Below are positions 15,688-24,400 of a stretch of 53,147 nucleotides of DNA, piece by piece. Positions within the stretch are counted from its first letter, which is position 1. Every line of letters starts with the position of its first letter. This stretch comes from Desulfobacterales bacterium. Its GTDB lineage: Bacteria > Desulfobacterota > Desulfobacteria > Desulfobacterales > JALSRD01. The notes beneath the pieces are model-generated. The model saw only the letters and a list, made by a program, of their open reading frames with translations, did no database searches and was not told the origin of the DNA. The translations under genes were made by a program, and so were the position numbers. The stretch spans positions 1 through 53,147 of the forward strand of contig JALSRD010000060.1 in assembly GCA_026984935.1 (NCBI GenBank), in the 5' to 3' direction.

Positions 15688-17247
15688 CTATTTCCATGCA
15701 GCTCTGGAAAAAAGAATCGCAATGGGCAGGATTTCCAGCCGTCCGGCCAGCATGCCCATCACATAGGTCGCCTTGATGACCCAGCTCAACGAAGCCATCT
15801 TGTGGACGGAGAAAAAAAACGGCCCCATGTTTCCCACGGCGGATGCCATGCCGGACAGCGCCTGCCAGGCATTTAAGTCTGAAAACAGGGCCGTGATGCC
15901 GGCGCCGGCCGCAATCAGCATCAGCCAGTTGCAGAACAGGCTGCCGATGCGCTCGATTTCCATGCTGCTGATGATCTTGCCGCGCACGACCACCGCCGAA
16001 GCGGCCCTGCGCGGCGCTGTAATGCGAAAAAGCTGGGTTTTAAACATCTCGACGAGGATCCCCAGGCGCAGCACCTTGATCCCGCCGGCCGTGGACCCCA
16101 CGCATCCACCCACCACCATGAGCATGAAAAAGATCTGCCTGCCCAGGGCCGAAAAAAAAGCCGTGTTGATGTCCTTGGTGGCAAAACCCGTGCTGGTGAT
16201 CAGCGAGGACACCTGAAACAGGCTGGCGCGCAGGACACCCTGGGGGGTTTCTCCCATGGCCGCACCTTTCAGCGGGTGGTGGATGTAATGGTCCATCATG
16301 ATCAGCGCCGTGGCAAAGATGATGATCGCCCAGAACCAGCGCATCTCGAAATCACGCACCAGCGTACCGATCCTGCCGCGCAGGACCCGGTAGTGCACCA
16401 AAAAGTTCATACCGCCGGCCAGCATGAAAAAAATGGTGGCATATTCGATAAACCCTGCATGGGCGTACCGGTGCGCAGCATAATAGCCGATGCTCTCGTC
16501 ATGGGGCGAAAAGCCCCCCGTCGAAATGCAGGTGAGGCTGTGGTTCAGCGCGTCGAAACCGCTCTGACCACCCAGCCGGAAAACCGCAAAGCCGGCCACG
16601 GTAAACAGGATGTAAATTCCCCACAGCACCCGCACGGTGTGGAAAATGCCGGGTACCGGACGTGCCGAGCCGATCTTGTGCCCCTCGGCCCCGAAAAGTG
16701 TCGCCGAGGCACTGCCGCCCCGGAAGGTCACGGCCAGAAAAAAAGTCAGGATACCCAACCCCCCGATCCACTGGATGAAAGACCGCCAGAAGAGGATACA
16801 GCGCGGCATGGCGTCCAGGCCTTCGAAAACCGTGATGCCCGTGGTGGTAAACCCGCTGACGGATTCAAAGAGCGCATCGATGAAAGACTTGTGCAGACCG
16901 ATCATGAACGGCACGGCGCCCACCAGGCAGATGACGAACCAGCCCAGGGCCGTAATGACCATGGCATCGCTGACCGAGGGGGTCCGCAGGGGAATTTTTT
17001 TCTGCAGGATGAGTCCGAGTGTCAACGCCGCGGCAGCCGGCAACAGGAAGGTGAAAACCGAAATCGCATGCCGTGCGGATTCGTGGTACACCCAGAGGGG
17101 AATCAGCGGCAGAAGCATCAGCGCGCCCACCGCCGTGAGCACCGATCCCAGGTAAGAGAGGATAAAGGTGCGCGACCCGATCCCCGTTGCCGCAACGCCC
17201 CTGAGCGGGAAATTGGAGCGCCTGCTTTTTTCAGCCTCAGTGTTCAC
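15688..17247 (-). CDS. trkH: Trk potassium transporter membrane subunit TrkH
   Basis: K+ translocating membrane subunit, 519 residues, with the fourfold repeated pore-loop architecture. The four selectivity loops are visible: SVSGFTTTGIT, SLTCISTGGFSPHD, LITSTGFAT and SAVGNMGPF. Multiple transmembrane helices span the protein after an N-terminal cytoplasmic stretch. The annotated GTG (17247) has no clear ribosome-binding site, so the exact start is uncertain within the first 25 residues. It forms an operon with trkA. It follows the HdrD-like selenoprotein gene after a 117-base gap containing a strong hairpin, so its transcription may be partly independent. Confidence 0.94.
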   Translation of the reverse strand: MNTEAEKSRRSNFPLRGVAATGIGSRTFILSYLGSVLTAVGALMLLPLIPLWVYHESARHAISVFTFLLPAAAALTLGLILQKKIPLRTPSVSDAMVITALGWFVICLVGAVPFMIGLHKSFIDALFESVSGFTTTGITVFEGLDAMPRCILFWRSFIQWIGGLGILTFFLAVTFRGGSASATLFGAEGHKIGSARPVPGIFHTVRVLWGIYILFTVAGFAVFRLGGQSGFDALNHSLTCISTGGFSPHDESIGYYAAHRYAHAGFIEYATIFFMLAGGMNFLVHYRVLRGRIGTLVRDFEMRWFWAIIIFATALIMMDHYIHHPLKGAAMGETPQGVLRASLFQVSSLITSTGFATKDINTAFFSALGRQIFFMLMVVGGCVGSTAGGIKVLRLGILVEMFKTQLFRITAPRRAASAVVVRGKIISSMEIERIGSLFCNWLMLIAAGAGITALFSDLNAWQALSGMASAVGNMGPFFFSVHKMASLSWVIKATYVMGMLAGRLEILPIAILFSRAAWK

Positions 17248-17326
17248 GAAAAAGGTATGTTCTCACAGTTGGGCGTTCGCAGACCCGGCTGACAGTGATC
17301 GGGCTAGTGGCGGGAATTCAACCGCA

Positions 17327-17358
17327 GGGCCGGCTGCAGCACAAGTTGCAGCCGGCCC
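17327..17358 (-). terminator. Strong hairpin downstream of the HdrD-like gene
   Basis: On the minus strand GGGCCGGCTGCA and TGCAGCCGGCCC form a perfect 12-bp stem with an 8-base loop, seven bases after the stop codon. No T tract follows, so it is either a Rho-assisted terminator or an mRNA 3'-end stabiliser between this gene and trkH. Confidence 0.5.
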
Positions 17359-17364
17359 GACAGG

Positions 17365-18687
17365 CTAGAAGTTGGATGATTCAGGGTGGAACACGTCCAC
17401 CTCTTTGAGATCATCGCCGAGGTACTCGCGTTCGTTGGGCCCCAGAATGCCCAGCGACAGGCAGATGATCGTCCACAGGTGAACGGTGTGATACCCGGCT
17501 TTATAATGGTCGCTCAGGTCGTGAATCTGGGCATGGCAGTTGTGGCACGGCGTGATGCAGTAATCCGCCTGGGTGGCCGTAATCTGGTCCAGTTTCAGTT
17601 TGCCGTACTGCCGGCGGGCATCGGGGTACCCGGACTGCAGAAACCCCCCGCCGCCGCCGCAGCAGAAATTGTTGGAACGGTTGGGGGTCATATCGACGAA
17701 ATTTTCTTCACCCACAACCGATTTGACGACGTAGCGCAGATCCTCGGCCACCGGGTCTCCAAAGGACTTGCGCACCAACTGGCAGGGGTCCTGCACCGTG
17801 AACTTGATCTTGCGGTCCTTGTTCCAGTCGGAACTGACCTTGAGCTTGCCCTCCCGGATCCACTGGGCGTAGTATTGAATGATGCTCTTGATCTCGAAGT
17901 TGTAGTCAATCTTGAATCTCTTCAGTCCGGCCCGGACTGCAAACAGTTCGTGCCCTCATTCGGTGTTGAGCCACACCTTGCAGCCCAAGTCCTCCACCGC
18001 TTTCTTTTTGACCTCCACGATGTGCTTCCAGTTTTCCTCGTCTGCCATGAACATGCAGTAGTTCTCCGCCGCCCAGCCCTTGGTGCCGTACGTCCAGTCG
18101 GCCCCCGCAAGGTGCAGGATCTTCCACAAAGGCACCATCTCGTCCGGTTCGGTCACCGGTTCACGGGAATTCTGGTTCAGGAAGAATTCGGCTCCCTGCC
18201 GGTTGATGGGCGCCTGCATGTCCTTGAATTCGGGCTGCGCTTCCTGGTATTCCTCGAGGACATCTTCCACCACGAATTTGAAGTCTTCCTCCGAGGCGCC
18301 CATGGCGCTGCAGGTGTCGCTGCGCAGGGCCATGTCACAGGATCCGACAATCCCCTTGGGCCGTTTTTCACGCGGCCAGGACTGGCGGGCGTAAAAAACC
18401 AGCTGCGGAATATCGATTTTCATGGGACAGACGTAAATGCAGCGCTGGCACATGGAGCACATCCAGACCCAGGGCGTGCTGGTAATTTCTTCATCCAGGC
18501 CCAACGCCGCCATGCGCAGGAATTTCCGCGGGTCCATGTCCTCGAGCCCCGTGGCCGGGCAACCCGACGAACAGGCGCCGCAGGTCAGGCATAAATTCAG
18601 GTTGCCGCCGTCCGGGATCAGTTCTTTGACCTTGTCGATAAAAAAACTCTTCTTCTTGCCGCCAAGTTTGATCGCTTCCTCAGCCAT
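17365..18687 (-). CDS. hdrD: HdrD-like Fe-S reductase, predicted selenoprotein (in-frame TGA = Sec244)
   Basis: Cytoplasmic or membrane-associated heterodisulfide-reductase-type subunit of 440 residues if TGA at 17958-17956 is read as selenocysteine. The N-terminal ferredoxin-like part has C33-LT-C36-GA-C39-SSG-C43 and C77-SM-C80-QR-C83-IYV-C87. A degenerate first CCG module follows (C211, C236, then NTE-U244-GHE). A complete second CCG module has C302, C342-C343-GGGGG, and C381-HN-C384. Reading through the TGA keeps the same frame and gives uninterrupted similarity-type sequence (GHELFAVRAGLKRF...), where relatives have NTECGH. A stem-loop fitting a bSECIS starts 16 nt after the TGA. The start at 18687 has GGGAGGAAG upstream. 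A nonsense mutation is the alternative, but the frame after the TGA is fully intact. Redox partner unknown. Confidence 0.85.
17919..17943 (-). promoter_or_regulatory. Predicted bSECIS element inside the HdrD-like gene
   Basis: On the minus strand CAGTCC (17939-17934) and GGACTG (17928-17923) pair perfectly around a GGGCC loop. Below a single G/A mismatch the stem continues with U-A, U-G and U-A pairs (17941-17943 with 17919-17921). The stem base is 16 nt and the first loop G is 22 nt after the UGA, within the range known for bacterial SECIS elements, whose apical loop needs an early G. Confidence 0.75.
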
Positions 18688-19028
18688 ACGCCATCTTCCT
18701 CCCCGGTATCGTTCTACACATAACGTTTCTGGGCTGCACGCCTGTTCCGCTCCCTTGTGAGTCGTTACGTCAGCCGTCACCGCATTTAAAGGATACTTTA
18801 TATCACAGCCGGGATTCATCTTGCAAGGGCTAAGTGGCCCGATTCATAAATGCGATGGCATTCATCCGTCCAGGCATCCCATCCGGCTGTATGACGAAAA
18901 CATCCCGTATGCCGAAGTTTGCGCGCCTTGCCGGACGGGCGCCTTGACGGCTTCGGTGCATGACCGTATTTCCGAACCTGACCACTAAGCCATTTTCGAA
19001 ATCCGCTTCAGCCCCTGCTCAAAAGCGC
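18688..19028. other. Intergenic leader region of the HdrD-like gene
   Basis: About 340 bases between yjbQ and the HdrD-like start. It holds the candidate promoter at 18797-18826 and a leader of roughly 100 bases. Nothing else recognisable is seen between 18827 and 19028. Confidence 0.5.
18797..18826 (-). promoter_or_regulatory. Candidate promoter of the HdrD-like gene
   Basis: On the minus strand TTGCAA (18826-18821) and TATAAA (18802-18797) are separated by 18 bases, a good sigma-70 pair in an AT-rich patch. It would place the transcript start about 100 bases before the ATG at 18687. Confidence 0.5.
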
Positions 19029-19445
19029 CTATTCACCGATGATTTTGACCAGTACGCGTTTTCGGCGCCGGCCGTCGAACTCGCCGTAGAAAATCTGTTC
19101 CCAGGTGCCCAAATCGAGCCGGCCGGCGGTAACCGCCACGACCACCTCGCGTCCCATGACCTGACGTTTCATATGCGCATCGGCGTTATCTTCACCCACG
19201 TTGTGGCGATACCGGGAAACCGGTGCATGGGGCGCCAGCTTTTCCAGCCAGGCGTCGTAATCCCGGTGCAGCCCGGGCTCATCATCATTTATAAAAACCG
19301 AAGCCGTGATGTGCATGGCGTTGACCAGCACCAGCCCTTCCCGGATGCCGCTTTCTTCCAGGCAACCCGCCACATCCGAGGTGATGTTGACAAAAGCCCG
19401 GCGTGTTGGAATTTCGAACCACAGCTCCCTCCGAAAACTTTTCAT
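19029..19445 (-). CDS. yjbQ: YjbQ family protein (UPF0047)
   Basis: A 138-residue soluble protein of the YjbQ/UPF0047 family; members have weak thiamine-phosphate-synthase activity in vitro and unknown physiological role. Family hallmarks visible are [20 protein letters not shown], the His-containing [17 protein letters not shown] and the closing [13 protein letters not shown]. The conserved His residues in these segments form the presumed metal or active site. Start is ATG 19445 with GGAG eight bases upstream. It is the last gene of a three-gene minus-strand group with a universal stress protein and a CoA-disulfide-reductase-like enzyme. Confidence 0.9.
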   Translation of the reverse strand: MKSFRRELWFEIPTRRAFVNITSDVAGCLEESGIREGLVLVNAMHITASVFINDDEPGLHRDYDAWLEKLAPHAPVSRYRHNVGEDNADAHMKRQVMGREVVVAVTAGRLDLGTWEQIFYGEFDGRRRKRVLVKIIGE

Positions 19446-19482
19446 GGGCTTTCTCCGATCAGAATTCCGGGGCAGCCGCCGT

Positions 19483-19878
19483 TTAGCGGACCGTCAGCAC
19501 CGGGCAGGGCGCGTTTAAAATGACGTACTGCGCAGTGGAGCCGAACAGGAGTTTGCCGACTTTGGAGCGCCTTTTCACCCCCATAACGATCTGGTCAATT
19601 CCGTTTTCCTCGGCAAAACGCACCAGGTCCTCCCCCGGCGTCAGCCCGCGAAAGAGTGCATGCGTGTGGCAGGCAATTCCATTGGCATCGAAATATTCCT
19701 GCTGCAGCTGATCCAGGTCGCGTTCGGTCTGGACAAAGGTTTCGCGGGGCACTTCCGATCCGCCGCTGATGGACGTCACCAGGTGCACCTCGGCACCGAA
19801 TGCGCGGGCGTGCCGCTGGGTAACGACCACTGCCTCCCTGGCAACATTGGAGCCGTCGTAAGCCGCCATGATTTTCAT
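19483..19878 (-). CDS. Universal stress protein (UspA family)
   Basis: Cytosolic UspA-like protein of 131 residues. It begins [10 protein letters not shown], the first strand and Asp of the fold, and ends with the nucleotide-binding signature G-x2-G-x9-G-S ([17 protein letters not shown]), in which the second Gly is replaced by Arg, then PCPVLTVR. The imperfect Gly motif leaves ATP binding uncertain. The ATG at 19878 has GGGAGGAAAC immediately upstream. The ribosome-binding site plus start codon are duplicated in tandem, described separately. It lies between the CoA-disulfide-reductase-like gene and yjbQ on the same strand. Confidence 0.88.
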   Translation of the reverse strand: MKIMAAYDGSNVAREAVVVTQRHARAFGAEVHLVTSISGGSEVPRETFVQTERDLDQLQQEYFDANGIACHTHALFRGLTPGEDLVRFAEENGIDQIVMGVKRRSKVGKLLFGSTAQYVILNAPCPVLTVR

Positions 19879-19898
19879 TGTTTCCTCCCGTATGTCAT
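19875..19898 (-). CDS. Possible seven-codon leader ORF coupled to the stress-protein gene
   Basis: The upstream copy of the duplicated ribosome-binding site and ATG opens a mini ORF reading MTYGRKQ and then TGA. That stop overlaps the start of the stress-protein gene as ATGA, the usual arrangement for translational coupling. Whether it is translated is unknown. Confidence 0.35.
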   Translation of the reverse strand: MTYGRKQ

Positions 19899-19914
19899 TG
19901 TTTCCTCCCGTATG
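19875..19914 (-). repeat. Exact 20-bp tandem duplication containing RBS and start codon
   Basis: The 20-mer at 19875-19894 is repeated identically at 19895-19914. Each copy on the minus strand carries ACGGGAGGAAACAATG, that is a ribosome-binding site and an ATG. Confidence 0.9.
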
Positions 19915-19936
19915 ATTGAAACGCAAATTGCCGTCT

Positions 19937-21286
19937 TCAGAGCTTCTTCAGGATCTGGTTGGCCGCCGTCAGAGTGGGGTCCCAGGTGGGGCCGAAAGGC
20001 GGCGCGTAGGCCAGATCGCACTGGGCATACTGTTCCACCGTCATCCCATTGTGCAAAGCCACGGCCGGGGCATTGATGCGGTGGGCCACACCCTCCCGGC
20101 CCACCATCTGGACGCCCAGCAGCCGGCCGGAAGGCTTATCGGCCAGCATGTGCACCCAGATATCCGACGCGCCGGGATGCGCGTGCGCGCGCGAACGGGT
20201 CTTGATAACCACCGGCACCGGTTCGAAGCCGCACGTGCGCGCCTCTCTTTCGGTCAGCCCGGTTCGGGCCACCTGCAGACCGAATACGCGAAAGACCGCC
20301 GTGCCGGCCACACCCTGCAGTTCGGTCAATTTTCCGCACACGTTGTCCGCCACCGCCCAGCCGGCGCGGTTGGCGCGCAGCGCCAGTGGAATCCAGGTTT
20401 TGCGGCCGCTGACCACGTGGTAAGCGTCGGCGCAGTCGCCGGCTGCGTATATATTGGCGGCAGAGGTGCGCATGCGCCGGTCCACGGCAATGGATCTGCC
20501 GACGCTCAGTTCGAGACCGGCGGCAGCGGCCAGCGCGCTGTTGGGTGAAACACCCACGGCCACCAGCACCATGTCCGCGGCAAGGTCCGTCTGTTCGCAG
20601 TGCACCGTGAGCGACGGCCGGGTGCCCGCCGTCATCTCGATGGATGTCACCGCCTGGCCGGCATGCGTGCGCACATCGTTGGCATGCACTTCGTCCAAAA
20701 CCAGACGGGCCATCTCTTCCGGCATCCAGGGCAAAAATGCCGGTCGCGGCTTGACCATGGCAACGCCGATCCCCAGGGCTCGCAGGCTTTCGGCCATTTC
20801 CAGCGCCACGTATCCCATGCCGATGATGACCACCTGCCGTACGCTGCGCTCTTTCAGGAAGGTCTTTATCCGCCGGCCTTGGTCCAGGCTTTTCAAAACC
20901 ATCACACCGGGCAGGCTGAAGCCCGGAAGGTCGGGTCGCAGGGCTGCAGCACCGGTGGCGATCAGTAGCTGGTCATAGGCCTCTTGAAACGGCTGCCCGT
21001 TCGTGTCGCTGCCGGAAACCGTACCGGACGCCGGGTCGATGCGCTCGACGCAACGGCCGGTGCGCAGATCGATACCCTGTTTTTGCCGGAAAACCTCGGC
21101 CCGGCGCACCACCAGGTCCTCGATACTGCGCTTGGCATCGGCGATATTGTAAGGCATGCCGCAGGCGCTGTAAGAAACATCCAGGGTCTGTTCGAGCACC
21201 ATGACCTCAATTTGCGGGTCGAGGCGCCTGGCCCGGCTGGCGGCGCTCATGCCGGCGGCGTCGCCGCCGATGATCACAAATTTCAT
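19937..21286 (-). CDS. CoA-disulfide reductase / NADH oxidase-like flavoprotein
   Basis: FAD-dependent pyridine nucleotide-disulfide oxidoreductase of 449 residues. Visible are the FAD-binding N terminus (KFVIIGGDAAGMSAAS), the single redox Cys C42 in SYSACGMPY, the NAD(P)H-binding VVIIGMGYVALEMAE, a second FAD motif IYAAGDCAD and a C-terminal dimerisation domain. A single active-site Cys in this context is typical of CoA-disulfide reductase, NADH oxidase and NADH peroxidase; which reaction it performs cannot be told by eye. In anaerobes such enzymes serve thiol or oxygen/polysulfide reduction. GGGGAGGGGAAAACC precedes the ATG. It heads a minus-strand group with a stress protein and YjbQ. Confidence 0.9.
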   Translation of the reverse strand: MKFVIIGGDAAGMSAASRARRLDPQIEVMVLEQTLDVSYSACGMPYNIADAKRSIEDLVVRRAEVFRQKQGIDLRTGRCVERIDPASGTVSGSDTNGQPFQEAYDQLLIATGAAALRPDLPGFSLPGVMVLKSLDQGRRIKTFLKERSVRQVVIIGMGYVALEMAESLRALGIGVAMVKPRPAFLPWMPEEMARLVLDEVHANDVRTHAGQAVTSIEMTAGTRPSLTVHCEQTDLAADMVLVAVGVSPNSALAAAAGLELSVGRSIAVDRRMRTSAANIYAAGDCADAYHVVSGRKTWIPLALRANRAGWAVADNVCGKLTELQGVAGTAVFRVFGLQVARTGLTEREARTCGFEPVPVVIKTRSRAHAHPGASDIWVHMLADKPSGRLLGVQMVGREGVAHRINAPAVALHNGMTVEQYAQCDLAYAPPFGPTWDPTLTAANQILKKL

Positions 21287-21460
21287 GGTTTTCCCCTCCC
21301 CGCCGGGTTGCGGCAACTTGGTGGGTTTCAGCCGGCAACCTCCCGCAGTGTCTTGATTTTATTTTACGATCAGTATATTCTGAAAACATGGATCGATGCA
21401 AGCCCCTTTTCATTAACCGGACAGAGACACCTTCCCAAGTTGCCTGATTACAAAGCGCGC

Positions 21461-24400
21461 ATGCGGGCTCTGCAAAAGCGCATCCCCCAAGCTATGCAAC
21501 CCCGGCGGGATTTTTTCCGACACCGCCTGGCGGCCCTGAAAAGAGAGGCCGCCACCGGTTTGGCCGCTGAAATCCTCCAACGTCGCATCGCGAGCCTGGA
21601 AGGTCGGCTGCAGCGTTCCATCGGCACCCGCACCTGGCGCCGGCGGCACCTGCCCCAACCGGCATTGGAAACGTCCCTGCCCATCAGTGCCTGCAGGGAT
21701 GAGATCATCGCCGCTATCCGTGAGCATCCGGTGGTCATCGTCTGCGGCGAGACCGGGTCGGGCAAGACCACCCAGCTGCCCAAATTCTGCCTGGCGGCCG
21801 GCCGCGGCATCGACGGCCAGATCGCCTGTACCCAGCCCCGGCGCATCGCGGCCATACGCGTGGCGCGCCGCATCGCCGAGGAAATGGGCGAGCCCCTGGG
21901 CCAGTCCGTGGGCTACAAGATCCGCTTCCAGGACCAGAGCCGCCCCACGGCCTTTATCAAAATCATGACCGACGGCATGCTGCTGGCCGAAACGCGCTCG
22001 GACCCTTTACTTTCCCGCTACGACACGCTGATCATCGACGAGGCCCACGAGCGCAGCCTGAACATCGATTTTGCGCTGGGCATCATCAGGCGGCTGCAGA
22101 AAAGGCGCCGGGATCTGAAGCTGATCATCACTTCGGCCACCATCGACACCGAAAAGTTTTCGCGTGCCTTCGACGCCGCACCGGTGATCGAAGTCTCCGG
22201 TCGGACCTACCCCGTGGACATACGCTACCGGCCTGCGGAAGACGGTGCGGGCGAGACCAACTACGTGGAAAACGCGGCCGCCGCGGTGCGTGAAATTCTG
22301 CACACCAGCCGCTTCGGCGACGTCCTCGTTTTCATGCCCTGCGAGCAGGATATCCGCGATGCCTGCGAGCTCATGCGGGGCTGGCAGGACCAAACCCTGG
22401 TTATCCTGCCGCTCTTTGCCCGCCTGACGGCCGGGGAACAGGCCGGCGTGTTCGTCCCGCGCCGAAGGCGCAAAGTCATCGTCGCCACCAACGTGGCCGA
22501 GACCTCCATCACGATCCCCGGCATCCGCTACGTGGTGGACACGGGCCTGGCGCGCATCTCGCGCTACCGCCCGCGCACGCGCACCACCAGCCTGCGCATC
22601 CGGCCCATCTCGCGCAGCAGTGCCGACCAGCGCGCCGGCCGCTGCGGCCGGGTGGCCGACGGCGTGTGCGTGCGCCTGTTTTCCGAAGAAGACTACCTGG
22701 CGCGGCCGCTGTACACCACGCCTGAGATCCTGCGCACCAACCTGGCCGAGGTGATCCTGCGCATGATGGCGCTCAAACTGGGTGACATCGCCGATTTTCC
22801 GTTCATCGATGCCCCTGCCCGGCAGAATGTCGCCGACGGCCTGAAACTGCTGGTCGAACTGGGAGCCGTCACCGAAACCGAAAAACGCCGCAAGTCCGCG
22901 GCCGGCGGCCGCCACGCGCTGACGCCCACCGGCCGCCGCATGGCGGATCTGCCCATCGACCCACGCCTGGCGCGCATACTCATCGCAGCCCACGAAAATG
23001 ACTGCCTGGAGCAGATGGCGGTCATCGCCGCCGCGCTGAGCATCCAGGATCCCCGCATGCGGCCCGCCGAAAAATCCGCTGAAGCCGACCGTGTCCAGCA
23101 GCGTTTCCGGCACCCGCGCTCGGACTTCATCACCTGGCTCAACCTCTGGCAGGCCTACCACCACAGCCAGCGGGGAGAGCATCGCCGGCACCTCTCCAAA
23201 AGCCAGTCCCGCAAACGCGCCCAGACCTTCTGCCGTGAGTACTTCCTGTCCTTCCGGCGCATGCGCGAGTGGTGCGACATCCACGAACAGATCTGCAATA
23301 TCCTGCGGGACTTCCGATTTCTGCCGCCTGCGGACAACGGCCGGAAGGATGCCGATATCGCGCCGCCCGCAGAAGCGGCGGAGGGGTTTCCCCCGGGATA
23401 CTGCCGGCTGCACCAGGCGATCCTGACCGGTTTCCTCTCCCAGATCGCCCGGCAGGAAGAAGGCCGGCGCTACCGGTCGGCCCGCGGCGCCCAGATCTGG
23501 ATCTTTCCCGGTTCGGCCCTGTTCGCGGCGCCCGGCCCCTGGATCGTATCGGCCGAAACGGTGGAAACGTCAAGGGTTTACGCCCGCACCTGCGCACAGA
23601 TCGATCCGGCCTGGCTCGAAGAGCTGGCACCTTCGCTGTGCCGCTACAGCTACAGCCGCCCCCATTGGGACGAAACCCGCGGCCAGGTGGTCGCCACCGA
23701 GAAAGTGAGCCTTTTCGGCCTGCCCATCGTCACCGGCCGGAAAGTCGCCTACGCCCGCGTCAATCCCGCCGAAGCCTGCGACATCTTCATCCGTGAAGGG
23801 CTGGTGGCCGGCCGCCTGTCACGGCCGCCGGCCTTTCTGAAACAAAACCGCGAACAAATCGCGGCCGTGCGTAAGATCGAAGACCGGCTGCGGCGCAGGG
23901 ATCTTTTCATCGGCGAACAGCAGCTCTTCGCCTTTTACCGCCGGCACCTGGACGGCTGTACGAACCTGCCGGCAGTCCAGAAAAAAATCCGCGCCGCCGG
24001 CAGCGATGATTTCCTGCGCCTGAGCGCCGAAGACCTGCAGCAGTACCGGCCCGATGACCGGCGGCTGGCGCTCTATCCCGACCAGGTGCCGCTGGGCAAT
24101 TCGGCGTTTCCCTGCCGCTACCGCTTCAAGCCGGGGGCAGCGGATGACGGCCTGACCGTCCAGGTACCGGCCGGTGCCATCGACAGCCTCGATCCAGCGG
24201 CCGCAGACTGGCTGGTGCCGGGCATGCTCGGCGAAAAGATTGCCGCCCTGATCCGCGCGCTGCCCAAACCCTACCGCAAAAAACTCGTGCCGGTTTCGCG
24301 TACGGCGGATATCATCTGCCGTGAAATACAGCCCCGGCAGCGGCCGCTGGTAAGTGCTCTGGCCGAATTTATCCACCGCCGCTTCGGTGTCGACATTCCG

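Noticed and set aside
17365-17958. HdrD-like gene as a pseudogene or frameshift
   Set aside because: Both sides of the TGA are in the same frame, all downstream Cys motifs are intact, and a stem-loop of the right form and distance follows. A plain nonsense mutation cannot be fully excluded but explains less.
20984-21460. N-terminal extension of HrpA back to 20984
   Set aside because: This part is antisense to the FAD-binding domain of the flavoprotein gene and has no family-like sequence; homology-type sequence begins near 21461.
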